A DNA stretch of 21,571 nucleotides from an uncultured Bacteroidota bacterium. Its GTDB lineage: Bacteria; Bacteroidota; Bacteroidia; Bacteroidales; SZUA-534. The position numbers were made by a program, and so were the translations under genes. The stretch covers positions 1 through 21,571 of the forward strand of contig CALABN010000371.1 in assembly GCA_937885735.1 (NCBI GenBank), given 5' to 3'. The stretch's first letter is position 1; each line of letters begins with the position of its first letter. This document shows, piece by piece, positions 1 through 7,112 of this stretch. A model generated the notes under the pieces. The model was not told the origin of the DNA, made no database searches, and worked only from the letters and a program-made list of their open reading frames with translations.

Positions 1-99
1 GTATCGCTGAATGTCCTCGTCCGACGGACGTGTGTAGTAACTCCAGCCAAAAAGAACGGCCATTATTAGCAAAATGCCTATCCAAGAACTTTTATCCAT
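1..99 (-). CDS. yidC: YidC membrane protein insertase, N-terminal fragment
   Basis: The minus strand from an ATG at 99 reads 33 codons to the window edge, starting MDKSSWIGILLIMAVLFGWS and continuing with YYTRPSDEDIQRY. The short MDK start, a single membrane segment at residues 6-22 and then a polar stretch with RPSDEDIQ match the N-terminus of Bacteroidetes YidC. That protein is the inner-membrane insertase that helps fold and insert membrane proteins, alone or with SecYEG. Only the first membrane anchor is present, so the periplasmic and catalytic transmembrane regions cannot be checked. The gene is divergent from rarA and has a TAnnTTTG promoter element upstream. The identification rests on 33 residues; another single-anchor protein is possible but less likely. 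Confidence 0.75.
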   Translation of the reverse strand, partial: MDKSSWIGILLIMAVLFGWSYYTRPSDEDIQRY

Positions 100-134
100 A
101 TATTATTTGTGTTTGTTCGTTTTAAAATTTGGTG

Positions 135-142
135 CAAAAGTA
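135..142 (-). promoter_or_regulatory. -7 promoter element of yidC
   Basis: On the minus strand this reads TACTTTTG, an exact match to the Bacteroidetes -7 consensus TAnnTTTG, about 36 bases upstream of the yidC ATG. No clear -33 TTG was found at the expected spacing. Confidence 0.55.
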
Positions 143-217
143 TAATTAATGTGTATGTATAAAAATCTTTTAGGAAAATAAGAGACCAAACTTTAGGTGT
201 TTGTTGCATTTGCAAGG

Positions 218-225
218 TATTTTTG
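218..225 (+). promoter_or_regulatory. Candidate -7 promoter element of rarA
   Basis: TATTTTTG matches TAnnTTTG and lies about 105 bases upstream of the rarA ATG. TTTG at 200-203 is upstream, but the spacing is shorter than usual, so this is only a candidate. The rest of the 100-330 spacer is AT-rich with weak 5-bp dyads and no gene. Confidence 0.35.
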
Positions 226-330
226 TCGTCATTATTTCTGCCACGCCTTCAAATAGCGCGACATTTACTATATTAGTCGCCGATTCAGGATTGATATTGA
301 TACGGCGAATTTATTGAACGGACCTTTGTT

Positions 331-1611
331 ATGCCAAATCTACCATTAGCGGAACGGTTGCGACCGAAGAACCTCGACGAATACATCGGACAGAAGCATC
401 TGGTCGGAAAGGGTGCCGTGCTTCGCCAGGCCATTGAGTCGGGACGCATCCCGAGTATGATTCTTTGGGGCCCGCCAGGCGTGGGAAAGACAACGTTGGC
501 CAACATCATCAGTCACTTGCAGAACCGTGCCTTCTATTCGTTGAGCGCCATAAGTTCAGGTGTGAAGGACGTCCGTGACACCATCGATTTGGCAAAGCGC
601 CAGCAATTCTTCAATCAGCCAAACCCGATATTGTTCATCGATGAGATTCATCGTTTCAGCAAGGCACAGCAAGACTCGCTTTTGGGTGCCGTTGAGCAGG
701 GTGTTGTGACATTGATTGGCGCCACAACCGAGAACCCGTCGTTTGAGGTCATCTCGCCACTTCTTTCGCGTTGTCAGGTGTACGTGTTGCGCTCGCTCGA
801 GATTTCCGACCTCGACGAACTGCTAAACCGCGCCCTTGCTTGCGACTACGACCTCAAGCAACTCGACATAAAGGTTGAGGAAAAGGAGGCAATGTTCCGA
901 TATTCGGGTGGCGATGCCCGCAAGCTACTGAACATCATCGACATAGTCATTGGCGCCCAAGACCCTGACAAACAGATTGTCATCAACAACAAGATTGTGG
1001 AAGACATCTTGCAGGAGAATCTGTCCATTTACGACAAGAACGGCGAGATGCACTACGACATAATATCGGCATTCATAAAGTCGATACGCGGAAGCGACCC
1101 GAATGGCGCGGTTTACTGGCTGGCCCGTATGCTCGACGGGGGCGAGGACATCAAGTTCATTGCCCGCAGGCTGATTATATCGGCATCGGAAGATATCGGC
1201 CTTGCCAATCCAAATGCCTTGTTGCTTGCCAACACCTGTTTCGAAGCCGTCAACAAGATTGGAATGCCTGAGGCTCGCATAATTCTTTCAGAATGTGCTA
1301 TTTATCTTGCATCAAGTCCTAAGAGCAATTCGGGATACATGGCTATAAACGATGCCCTTTCGCTGGTTAAGGATACGGGCAACCTGCCTGTTCCGTTGCA
1401 TTTGCGCAATGCGCCTACCAAAATGATGGAGCAGATGGGCTATGGCCACAATTACAAGTATTCGCACGATTACGAAGGTCATTTCGTTGACCAGGATTTC
1501 CTTCCAAAGGAATTGAAAGGCCACAAGTTTTACGACCCGCAACCTAATGCGCAGGAGGAATCCATCCGTGCAAGGCTGAAGAAATGGTGGAACAGCAGGT
1601 ACGATTATTGA
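331..1611 (+). CDS. rarA: Replication-associated recombination protein A (RarA/MgsA), AAA+ ATPase
   Basis: RarA is a cytoplasmic AAA+ ATPase of the clamp-loader group (MgsA in E. coli, WRNIP1/Mgs1 in eukaryotes) that acts at stalled replication forks. The 426-residue length is normal for the family. Visible motifs are the N-terminal [17 protein letters not shown] block at 5-21, Walker A GPPGVGKT at 47-54, Walker B LFIDEIHR at 101-108, sensor-1 GATTENPSF at 130-138, and an arginine-finger region LLSRCQ at 144-149. The C-terminal half carries the family tetramerisation region, including [20 protein letters not shown] and the late [12 protein letters not shown] block. The ATG at 331 places the conserved N-terminal motif at once, so the start is convincing. 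The gene stands alone between divergent yidC and a convergent regulator; no strong terminator follows, only a T-run near 1622-1629. Confidence 0.96.
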   Translation: MPNLPLAERLRPKNLDEYIGQKHLVGKGAVLRQAIESGRIPSMILWGPPGVGKTTLANIISHLQNRAFYSLSAISSGVKDVRDTIDLAKRQQFFNQPNPILFIDEIHRFSKAQQDSLLGAVEQGVVTLIGATTENPSFEVISPLLSRCQVYVLRSLEISDLDELLNRALACDYDLKQLDIKVEEKEAMFRYSGGDARKLLNIIDIVIGAQDPDKQIVINNKIVEDILQENLSIYDKNGEMHYDIISAFIKSIRGSDPNGAVYWLARMLDGGEDIKFIARRLIISASEDIGLANPNALLLANTCFEAVNKIGMPEARIILSECAIYLASSPKSNSGYMAINDALSLVKDTGNLPVPLHLRNAPTKMMEQMGYGHNYKYSHDYEGHFVDQDFLPKELKGHKFYDPQPNAQEESIRARLKKWWNSRYDY

Positions 1612-1671
1612 AAATAGTTTGATTTTTTTTGTTGTAGCGCCTAGTGCCGTGACAATCAACCATTTCTTCAA

Positions 1672-1695
1672 CTGTTCCATATTCAATATGGACAG
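1672..1695. other. Long dyad in the rarA/xre convergent spacer
   Basis: CTGT-t-CCATATT, centre C, AATATGG-ACAG forms an 11-bp stem with a one-base bulge in the 118-bp spacer between convergent genes. Neither side is followed by a T-run, so a classical intrinsic terminator is not supported. It could be a transcription-end structure for converging transcripts or a protein site. Confidence 0.4.
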
Positions 1696-1729
1696 CCTTG
1701 CTTCAGGAACCGCCTATGGAAAGGGCATT

Positions 1730-1966
1730 CTACAAATCCTGATTTGATTTGTCATCTTCCAGATCTTCTCTGTATTCAAGCAAATCGCCAGGCTGGCATT
1801 TCAAAACCTTGCAGATGGCGTCAATTGTAGAGAAACGTACTGCTCTTACCTTGCCAGTCTTCAACAACGACAGATTCGCTTGTGTTATGCCGATTTTCTC
1901 CGCCAACTCCTGCGACGAAATTTTGCGTTTCGCCATAACTACGTCTAAATTCACTATAATACTCAT
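1730..1966 (-). CDS. Small XRE/Cro-CI family transcriptional regulator (YozG-like)
   Basis: This 78-residue protein is almost entirely one helix-turn-helix domain. The helices run through SSQELAEKIGIT and QANLSLLKTG (about residues 17-38), then RFSTIDAICKVLKCQPGDLLEY, the typical ending of the YozG-like Cro/CI subgroup, followed by an acidic tail. It should bind DNA as a dimer. Its ATG lies 12 bases after the stop of the upstream DUF2975 membrane-protein gene. This pairing of a DUF2975 protein with a small XRE regulator recurs widely in bacteria and suggests one functional module; its physiological role is not established. Autoregulation of the shared promoter is likely by analogy, and operator-like repeats lie upstream of the operon. 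The targets are unknown. Confidence 0.88.
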   Translation of the reverse strand: MSIIVNLDVVMAKRKISSQELAEKIGITQANLSLLKTGKVRAVRFSTIDAICKVLKCQPGDLLEYREDLEDDKSNQDL

Positions 1967-1978
1967 ATTCAGTAATGT

Positions 1979-2770
1979 TTAAACGGTCAAGTCATTATCT
2001 TCCTTCAAATCCTTTCCCATTCTGAACACCTCGGAGAGAAACATCAGGCCTGTGCCAGCAAGCAACCACGACCTGTGCTCGATAGGGCCCAAAACAACTT
2101 CGTAATTTACAAAAGCCACCACTTGGCACGCACTAAAATACGCCAATAACTGACCTGCAAAAAGAACCACAAAGCCAACCGACATTAGAATACCTAAGCG
2201 TTCAATATCGCAGGCGACACCCGAAACAAATATGTTGCCACGGTATATATTGCGTAATATCCTAAAAATCAGAATTATAAACCAAACGAGAATGGCAACT
2301 GAAACTATAGATAGTGGAATTGCAAATAACCAAATCCACTTGGGGCACTCTTCAACCTGAAATTCCACTTTTGCCCGCTGTATTTCGAGCTCACCATAAC
2401 TCAAATTTCCGCTTACACGTCCTCGTTCAAGTCCAATTACTTCTGCACGGTTATTTCTGCATCGCAGATTAACTGTGTAACTCCGTGAAGCCCAACTATT
2501 ATTGGAATATGTACTTGTACCAACGGTATCAATGTTCCCCATACTATCCGTCACAACCTGATAAACAGTGTCTATTTTCGCTTTTTTGTTGAATTTTGGA
2601 GCATTGTGCCAAATATCCATATGTAATGTTTTATCGCTCATTACTGTATAAGTGGACCTGGTTTTATTAAAATAAACGGGACCGTCGCCTGGCGTGTTTA
2701 CAGAAAAAACCACACATAACAAGACTGAAGCCACAAATAATCCGAAGTATAGTTTTAATTTTTTATTCAT
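1979..2770 (-). CDS. DUF2975 family membrane protein
   Basis: The 263-residue protein has predicted membrane segments at about 8-24, 145-170, 192-213 and 235-249. Between the first and second is a polar domain of about 120 residues, probably outside the cytoplasm, with two nearby Cys (104 and 142). The C-terminal part, with LSEVFRMGKDLKEDNDLTV, matches the hallmark ending of DUF2975 proteins, which pair with a small XRE regulator as here. The long first loop makes this larger than a minimal DUF2975 protein of about 150-180 residues. Biochemical function is unknown for the family; a membrane sensor or partner controlling the regulator is only inference. The ATG at 2770 is the first in frame and gives a good N-terminal membrane segment; transcription likely starts about 35 bases upstream. 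Confidence 0.8.
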   Translation of the reverse strand: MNKKLKLYFGLFVASVLLCVVFSVNTPGDGPVYFNKTRSTYTVMSDKTLHMDIWHNAPKFNKKAKIDTVYQVVTDSMGNIDTVGTSTYSNNSWASRSYTVNLRCRNNRAEVIGLERGRVSGNLSYGELEIQRAKVEFQVEECPKWIWLFAIPLSIVSVAILVWFIILIFRILRNIYRGNIFVSGVACDIERLGILMSVGFVVLFAGQLLAYFSACQVVAFVNYEVVLGPIEHRSWLLAGTGLMFLSEVFRMGKDLKEDNDLTV

Positions 2771-2783
2771 AATGATAATTATT

Positions 2784-2802
2784 TATTGTTATACGATAAT
2801 AA
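2784..2802. promoter_or_regulatory. Candidate operator just downstream of the DUF2975-xre start site
   Basis: On the minus strand TTATCGTATAACAATAA is an imperfect dyad (six of eight paired positions complementary). It lies between the predicted transcription start and the DUF2975 ATG, a usual place for an autoregulatory XRE repressor site. The assignment is inference. Confidence 0.35.
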
Positions 2803-2811
2803 TTTATTGGA

Positions 2812-2841
2812 CAAAGATATATTAGAAAATTACATTTGCAA
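2812..2841 (-). promoter_or_regulatory. Promoter of the DUF2975-xre operon
   Basis: The minus strand has TTG (2839-2841), 19 bases, then TATCTTTG (2812-2819). This is an exact TAnnTTTG -7 element with a -33 TTG at the normal Bacteroidetes spacing. Confidence 0.7.
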
Positions 2842-2846
2842 TACAA

Positions 2847-2877
2847 AAACAATAATATTTTATCGACAAACAATAAT
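2847..2877. repeat. Two direct ATTATTGTTT repeats upstream of the DUF2975-xre promoter
   Basis: AAACAATAAT on the plus strand occurs at 2847-2856 and 2868-2877. The two copies are exactly 21 bp apart, about two helical turns, and sit just upstream of the -33 element, so both would face the same side of the DNA. A regulator site is plausible; in AT-rich DNA, chance is not excluded. Confidence 0.4.
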
Positions 2878-2937
2878 TGCAATCAAAAAAATAGTCTGCA
2901 AGACCCATTGACGGCGTATATGACTAAAAAAATGGAC

Positions 2938-2960
2938 AAAAAAAAGACGCATTACGCGTC
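2938..2960 (-). terminator. Intrinsic terminator of rplY-pth
   Basis: Read on the minus strand, GACGC-GTAAT-GCGTC is followed directly by eight T. It lies 27 bases beyond the pth stop: a 5-bp GC-rich stem plus U-run, as expected for a Rho-independent terminator. Confidence 0.8.
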
Positions 2961-2986
2961 ATCAAAAGAAACGGGGGGGCAGGAAA

Positions 2987-3550
2987 CTACTTGCAGTTGA
3001 ACTGGTTCATTATGCCAACCACGCCAACAAACGGCATTTGCAACACGGCTTGGCAGCAAAGGTCGATGCGTTCGTCAATTGTGGCTTTCTCCTCGTCAGT
3101 CCAATGGCCAAGCACATAGTCAACCTGCTGGCCACGCGAGAATTCGTTGCCAATGCCGAAACGCAGGCGTGCAAATTCTGAAGTGGAAATGGATGCGGCA
3201 ATGTTTTTCAGCCCGTTGTGACCGCCGTCGCTGCCTTTCTGGCGAATTCGGATTTTGCCGAACGGAAGGGCCAAGTCGTCGCAAATGACAAGCAGATGGT
3301 CTAATTGGATTTTCTCTTGTTGCATCCAGTAGGCAACGGCCTTGCCGCTCAAGTTCATATATGTGGTTGGCTTGATGAGAATGAAGGTGCGTCCGCGCGA
3401 CTTGAGTTCTGCGCGATATGCGTGACGTGCCTCGCTAAAAGAAATATTGGACGCCTTAGCCAAGGCGTCCAATACTTTAAATCCTATGTTGTGTCGGGTT
3501 TCGGCGTATTCCGCGCCTATGTTGCCCAACCCCACAATCAAATACTTCAC
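2987..3550 (-). CDS. pth: Peptidyl-tRNA hydrolase
   Basis: Pth releases tRNA from peptidyl-tRNAs dropped by stalled ribosomes by cleaving the ester bond; it is an essential cytoplasmic enzyme. The 187 residues match the bacterial family length. Catalytic His20 lies in TRHNIGF, the conserved Asn is N10 in VGLGN, PTTYMNLSGKAV carries N66, the catalytic Asp is D91 in CDDLALPFGKIRIR, and GGHNGLKNI carries N112. The start is GTG at 3548-3550: it gives KYLIVGLGN directly, as in homologues, and no ATG fits. It follows the rplY stop by 10 bases, so the two are cotranscribed, a gene order common in bacteria; a hairpin terminator follows. Confidence 0.97.
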   Translation of the reverse strand: MKYLIVGLGNIGAEYAETRHNIGFKVLDALAKASNISFSEARHAYRAELKSRGRTFILIKPTTYMNLSGKAVAYWMQQEKIQLDHLLVICDDLALPFGKIRIRQKGSDGGHNGLKNIAASISTSEFARLRFGIGNEFSRGQQVDYVLGHWTDEEKATIDERIDLCCQAVLQMPFVGVVGIMNQFNCK

Positions 3551-3560
3551 TCGCTAAATG

Positions 3561-4133
3561 TTATTTTGCTTCAGCGGCATTTGCAACTGCAGCACGAGTT
3601 GACTTAACTGTAGCAACTACAACGTTCTTAGCCTCAAGGATTTCAAGACCGTCGAAATTCAAGTCCTGAATTTTGATTGCCTTGCCAAGACCAAGGTTGG
3701 TAACGTCAATCTCAAGGATGTCAGGAAGTTTTGCAATCAAACCTTTGACACGAATCTTGCGCATCTTCAAAACCAGCTTGCCACCAAGTTTAACACCTTC
3801 TGCCAAACCATTTAGTTTTACTGGCAATGACATTGAAACTGGTTTGCTGTCTGATACTTCAAGGAAGTCGATGTGCTCGATAGCGTCAGATACGCAGTGG
3901 TATTGAACGTCTTTAAGCACTGCCTTGCAAGCCTTGCCGTCAATTACAAGGTCAACAATGTAGATGTTTGGAGTGTAAATCAAGCCACGGAATGCTTCAA
4001 CTGGAGCAGAGAAGTGAGTAACTGATTCACCACCATACACTACGCAAGGAACCTGTCCGTTAGCGCGAAGTTCGCGGGTTGCCTTTTTGCCAAGTTCTGA
4101 ACGAACAGAACCTTTAATCTCAATAGTTTTCAT
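3561..4133 (-). CDS. rplY: 50S ribosomal protein L25/general stress protein Ctc
   Basis: The 190-residue protein starts MKTIEIKGSVRSELGKKATR and continues through RANGQVPCVVYGG, the 5S-rRNA-binding L25 domain (about residues 1-95). A second beta domain follows (TL5/Ctc type; SMSLPVKLNGLAEGVKLGGKL, then DILEIDVTNLGLGKAIKIQDL). It ends in an Ala-rich tail, as in long L25/Ctc proteins of Bacteroidetes. It binds 5S rRNA in the large subunit. The ATG at 4133 is chosen although the frame stays open upstream to 4562: the family begins at this Met, the promoter lies at 4205-4234, and the extension would overlap the divergent gene. A 13-bp palindrome sits in its leader. It is cotranscribed with pth. 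Confidence 0.96.
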   Translation of the reverse strand: MKTIEIKGSVRSELGKKATRELRANGQVPCVVYGGESVTHFSAPVEAFRGLIYTPNIYIVDLVIDGKACKAVLKDVQYHCVSDAIEHIDFLEVSDSKPVSMSLPVKLNGLAEGVKLGGKLVLKMRKIRVKGLIAKLPDILEIDVTNLGLGKAIKIQDLNFDGLEILEAKNVVVATVKSTRAAVANAAEAK

Positions 4134-4147
4134 TCTAAAAAATTTGT

Positions 4148-4178
4148 GTGCTACTTGTGACAGTGTCACCCATTGCAC
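4148..4178. promoter_or_regulatory. Perfect palindrome in the rplY leader
   Basis: GTGACA-G-TGTCAC at 4157-4169 is a perfect 13-bp palindrome. It is flanked symmetrically by five unpaired bases on each side and then GTGC (4148-4151) and GCAC (4175-4178). It lies between the predicted rplY transcription start and its ATG and has no following T-run. It may be a protein operator or an RNA leader structure. Confidence 0.5.
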
Positions 4179-4204
4179 GTTAGACAATAAAAATTTTTGC
4201 GGCG

Positions 4205-4234
4205 CAAAGGTAGTCTTTTTTGTGATGAAAACAA
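4205..4234 (-). promoter_or_regulatory. Promoter of rplY-pth
   Basis: Minus strand TTG (4232-4234), 19 bases, TACCTTTG (4205-4212): an exact Bacteroidetes -33/-7 arrangement, about 70 bases upstream of the rplY ATG. Confidence 0.75.
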
Positions 4235-4272
4235 CCGTTTTTTTGTTCGTCCTTTTTTTATTCATTTGTATT

Positions 4273-5040
4273 ATGAATGACCAGGACTTAAAACAGTTTC
4301 TTGACAAGCAGGCATCGCGTTTCGATTGTGCCGATTTTGTCTGTGGCGACCCCATTGAGGTTCCGCATCGATTTTGCAATCCCGACGATATCGCCATTGC
4401 GGGTTTTTTGGCTTCAACCATTGCGTGGGGCCAGCGCAAGAGCATAGTCAAGTCGGCGCACCAATTGATAAACTGGATGGACGGCTCGCCTTCCGATTTT
4501 GTCCGCAACTGTACCGACCGCGACCTTGAACCATTCAACAGGTTTGTATATCGTACGTTCAACGGGACCGACTGCGTCTCGTTTTTGAAATCGTTGCGGA
4601 ATATCTGCCAAAATCACGGCGGTTTGGAAAAAGTGTTTGCTGACGGCTTCGCATCAACTCAAAGTGTGTATGGCGCACTCACTCATTTTTATAATGTATT
4701 TTTTGAGATTGACCACTTGCATCGAACCGAGAAGCATCTCGCAAATCCAGAAAAAGGTTCGGCGTCAAAGCGTATGAATATGTTTCTGCGTTGGATGGTC
4801 CGCCAAAGTGGCACGGGTGTCGATTTCGGCATTTGGAAGTGCATACCGCAGTCGGCATTGTGCATTCCGCTCGACGTCCACGTGGGCAATGTGTCAAGGC
4901 AGTTGGGTTTGCTGTCGCGAAAGCAAAACGATTGGAAGGCCGTGGAGGAACTCACCGCCAACCTGCGCCAATTCTGTCCTGAAGACCCAGTCAAATACGA
5001 TTTTGCGCTTTTCAGTTTGGGTGTCAATGGAGAAATGTAA
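4273..5040 (+). CDS. DUF2400 / TIGR02757 family protein
   Basis: A 255-residue cytoplasmic protein of the TIGR02757 (DUF2400) family, common in Bacteroidetes and of unproven function. Recognisable family blocks include DPIEVPHRF, IAGFLASTIAWGQRKSIV, NRFVYRTFNGTDCVSFLKSL, KGSASKRMNMFLRWMVR, GVDFGIWK, CIPLDVHVGNVSRQLGLL, RKQNDWKAVEELT and PEDPVKYDFALFSLGV. The LDVHVGN and PVKYDFALF segments look like a helical DNA-glycosylase-like (HhH-GPD) fold, but catalysis is not shown. ATG 4273 is preferred over upstream in-frame starts at 4087 and 4225. Those would add a hydrophobic run encoded by a T-rich stretch and overlap the rplY promoter. The length at this start fits the family. It is divergent from rplY and has no clear promoter of its own. 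Confidence 0.88.
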   Translation: MNDQDLKQFLDKQASRFDCADFVCGDPIEVPHRFCNPDDIAIAGFLASTIAWGQRKSIVKSAHQLINWMDGSPSDFVRNCTDRDLEPFNRFVYRTFNGTDCVSFLKSLRNICQNHGGLEKVFADGFASTQSVYGALTHFYNVFFEIDHLHRTEKHLANPEKGSASKRMNMFLRWMVRQSGTGVDFGIWKCIPQSALCIPLDVHVGNVSRQLGLLSRKQNDWKAVEELTANLRQFCPEDPVKYDFALFSLGVNGEM

Positions 5041-5045
5041 AAGAC

Positions 5046-5080
5046 AATTCACAATTCACAATTCACAATTCACAATTCAC
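5046..5080. repeat. Heptamer microsatellite (AATTCAC) x5
   Basis: Five perfect tandem copies of AATTCAC lie 5 bases after the DUF2400 stop. They are followed by a degenerate run of CTTAAAC/CTTCAAC-like units up to about 5170. The spacer 5041-5174 shows nothing else. Such units can vary in copy number by slippage. Confidence 0.9.
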
Positions 5081-5174
5081 AATAACTCAACTTCTAAACC
5101 TCTCAACCTTAAACCTTAAACTTTCAACCTTCAACTTTAAACAGCGAAGCGTTTCAACCTTAAACTTTACCCCA

Positions 5175-5888
5175 ATGAGCAACAATTATTTTTGTTTCAA
5201 GCAGTTTGCAATAGAGCAGGACAATGCGCCAATGAAAGTCGGCACCGATGGAGTGCTCATTGGTGCGTGGTGCAATTGCAACAATGCCCGCAAGGTTCTT
5301 GACGTAGGGACTGGCACGGGACTTGTCGCCATAATGGTTGCACAGCGGTCGGAGGCTATGGTTTCGGCTGTTGAGATTGATGCCAATGCTTGTCTGGATG
5401 CAATGGAGAATTTTGGCAAATGTCCGTGGCCAAAGCGCATCGAACTTTTCAATCTGTCCATACAGGAGTTTGCAGGCGACTGCACTGACCGTTTCGACCT
5501 TATAGTCAGCAATCCGCCTTTTTTCAACAATTCGCTCAAAGCCCCCGATGCAGGGCGTACGCTTGCGCGCCATACTGATTCGCTTCCTGCTTCCGACTTG
5601 TTCGAATGTGCGTCAAAACTGCTTGCCGACAATGGTTGCTTGTCAGTGATTATTCCTGTCGGGAATTTTGAGGAATATTGTGTCGAAGCCGAAAATCACA
5701 AAATGAGGGTGTTGCGCAAGGCGTGGGTGAAACCCACTGACGAATTGCCGTGTCACCGCGTGATGGTTGAGTTTGGCTATTCCGCTGATATGACTTCCGA
5801 GGAGACCATAGTCATAGAACAAGGCGGACGCCACTGCTACAGTCCTGAATACATTGCACTTACGCAGGATTTTTACTTGAAATTCTAG
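5175..5888 (+). CDS. trmN6: tRNA1(Val) (adenine37-N6)-methyltransferase
   Basis: A class I SAM-dependent methyltransferase of the YfiC/TrmN6 family, which makes m6A at position 37 of tRNA1(Val). The 237-residue length is typical. The family N-terminal signature is present (FKQFAIEQDNAPMKVGTDGVLIGAW, residues 8-32). The SAM-binding motif I is VLDVGTGTGL at 41-50, the acidic motif II is AVEIDANA, and motif IV NPPFF is at 113-117, the Asn-Pro-Pro-Phe of amino-methyltransferases. The start ATG at 5175 precedes the signature by the expected few residues. It lies 134 bases after DUF2400 and converges on manC. A paralogous N6-adenine methyltransferase cannot be excluded without alignment, but the N-terminal signature is specific. 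Confidence 0.9.
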   Translation: MSNNYFCFKQFAIEQDNAPMKVGTDGVLIGAWCNCNNARKVLDVGTGTGLVAIMVAQRSEAMVSAVEIDANACLDAMENFGKCPWPKRIELFNLSIQEFAGDCTDRFDLIVSNPPFFNNSLKAPDAGRTLARHTDSLPASDLFECASKLLADNGCLSVIIPVGNFEEYCVEAENHKMRVLRKAWVKPTDELPCHRVMVEFGYSADMTSEETIVIEQGGRHCYSPEYIALTQDFYLKF

Positions 5889-5926
5889 ATTTAGGAAAGC
5901 CTGTTTTTTTGAAATCTAAAAGAATT
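5881..5926. terminator. Possible weak terminator at the trmN6/manC convergence
   Basis: AATTC-t-AGATTT pairs with AAATCT-aaaa-GAATT across an 18-19-base loop that contains a small AGG/CCT stem and seven T (5904-5910). The structure overlaps the trmN6 stop and ends near the manC stop. It is imperfect, so termination is only suggested. Confidence 0.3.
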
Positions 5927-5941
5927 CTGAATCAGAAAATC

Positions 5942-7033
5942 CTAAATGTATTTGTTCCCCGTTTTAGTCTTGATGTCGTTGACAATCACCTTGACAGTCT
6001 GTTCCTCGTCCTTGTTGCAGATGAGCAAGGCGTCAGGAGTGTCCACAACAATGAAATTGTCAAGTCCCTGAACAACAACCAATTTATCTTTAGGAGCGTG
6101 AATGATTGAACGTTTGGTGTTGTATAGCAGCATATTGTCAGTGTCAATCACGTTTTGGTCGTCATTCTTTGGCTGGTTTTCGTAAAGCGATGTCCACGTC
6201 CCAAGGTCGGACCAGCCGAAATGCGAGCCCAAGACAGCCACATTGTCGGCCTTTTCCATAACACCATAGTCTATGGAGATGTTAGGGCAGACAGGGTAAA
6301 TCTGTTGTATTGCATCAATTTCATCGTCGGTGTTGAACAGTTCCGACTTGCTGTTGAACAAGTTGTAAACTTCAGGAAGATGTTTTCTGAACGCTTCCTG
6401 AATGCTTTTCAACGACCAGAGGAAAATGCCTGAATTCCAGTAGAATTCACCACTTTGCACAAAGAATTTGGCAAATTCAAGATTAGGTTTTTCGGTAAAT
6501 GCCTTAACCTTGCGCAGGTCGGCAATATTGTTGAAGTTGATGGTCTCGTCGAATTGAATGTAGCCGTAGCCCGTGTCGGGGCGGGTAGGCTGGATTCCCA
6601 ATGTCAGCAGGTTGTCGTTGTTGCCCACAAAGTCGAATCCGTTCTTGATGGTGTTGATGAACATTTGGTCGTTCAGAATCAAGTGGTCGGAAGGAGCAAC
6701 CACAATCTTTGCGTTTGGGTTCATCTGCTGAATGCGGAAGTTTGCGTAGGCAATGCAGGGTGCCGTGTTGCGTCGTGCTGGTTCAAGTAAAATCTGCGAA
6801 GCGCTTATCAGTGGCAATTGTTTAAGTGTCAAATCCTTATATTCGGCACTTGTCACTATCAGCACGTTTTGTGGAGGAACAATTTTTGTAAACCTCTCAA
6901 AAGTGAGTTGCAACAGTGATTTCCCGATTCCCAATATGTCGATGAACTGTTTTGGAAACGAGTTACGGCTTACAGGCCAAAAGCGTGTGCCCGCACCGCC
7001 GGCCATTATTACGCAATATAAATCTTGATTCAT
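5942..7033 (-). CDS. manC: Mannose-1-phosphate guanylyltransferase
   Basis: This enzyme makes GDP-mannose from mannose-1-phosphate and GTP for surface polysaccharide and glycan synthesis. The 363-residue protein is the short form without the C-terminal mannose-6-phosphate isomerase cupin. Visible motifs are the nucleotide-binding signature GGAGTRFWPVSR at 12-23 with K28 in FPKQF, EPARRNTAPCIAYA, the metal-site region APSDHLI, TGYGYIQ, VKAFTEKP (sugar-nucleotide transferase motif) and WNSGIFLW. The ATG at 7033 starts four residues before the beta strand leading to the signature. No other polysaccharide gene is adjacent, so it looks like a stand-alone supply gene. It is divergent from the giant adhesin gene across a 517-bp spacer and has its own promoter. 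Confidence 0.95.
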   Translation of the reverse strand: MNQDLYCVIMAGGAGTRFWPVSRNSFPKQFIDILGIGKSLLQLTFERFTKIVPPQNVLIVTSAEYKDLTLKQLPLISASQILLEPARRNTAPCIAYANFRIQQMNPNAKIVVAPSDHLILNDQMFINTIKNGFDFVGNNDNLLTLGIQPTRPDTGYGYIQFDETINFNNIADLRKVKAFTEKPNLEFAKFFVQSGEFYWNSGIFLWSLKSIQEAFRKHLPEVYNLFNSKSELFNTDDEIDAIQQIYPVCPNISIDYGVMEKADNVAVLGSHFGWSDLGTWTSLYENQPKNDDQNVIDTDNMLLYNTKRSIIHAPKDKLVVVQGLDNFIVVDTPDALLICNKDEEQTVKVIVNDIKTKTGNKYI

Positions 7034-7057
7034 ATCAAATGTTTTCTTTCAAAAGAG

Positions 7058-7088
7058 CAAATATAGACTTATGTTGATACAAATACAA
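7058..7088 (-). promoter_or_regulatory. Promoter of manC
   Basis: Minus strand TTG (7086-7088), 20 bases, TATATTTG (7058-7065): an exact TAnnTTTG element about 25 bases upstream of the ATG. Confidence 0.65.
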
Positions 7089-7112
7089 TGATAATTGATG
7101 ATTGGCTCTTGA

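Noticed and set aside
285..509. Minus-strand ORF with [10 protein letters not shown]
   Set aside because: It is the antisense reading of the rarA Walker A region; this peptide is a common artefact opposite AAA+ ATPases. The ORF at 19914-20291 opposite ruvB (VVLPNPGGP) is the same artefact.
1312..1686. 124-residue minus-strand ORF running from the spacer into rarA
   Set aside because: It overlaps the conserved rarA 3' end completely, has no family resemblance and no promoter; shadow frame.
4087..4272. N-terminal extension of the DUF2400 protein with a signal-peptide-like stretch (MKTTVFLFVLFLFICI from 4225)
   Set aside because: The hydrophobic run is encoded by T-rich spacer DNA overlapping the rplY promoter; the family is cytoplasmic and its usual length fits the ATG at 4273.
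4134..4562. Upstream in-frame extension of rplY to a 333-residue protein
   Set aside because: The L25 family starts at the Met at 4133; the extension crosses the rplY promoter and the divergent DUF2400 gene and has no recognisable sequence.
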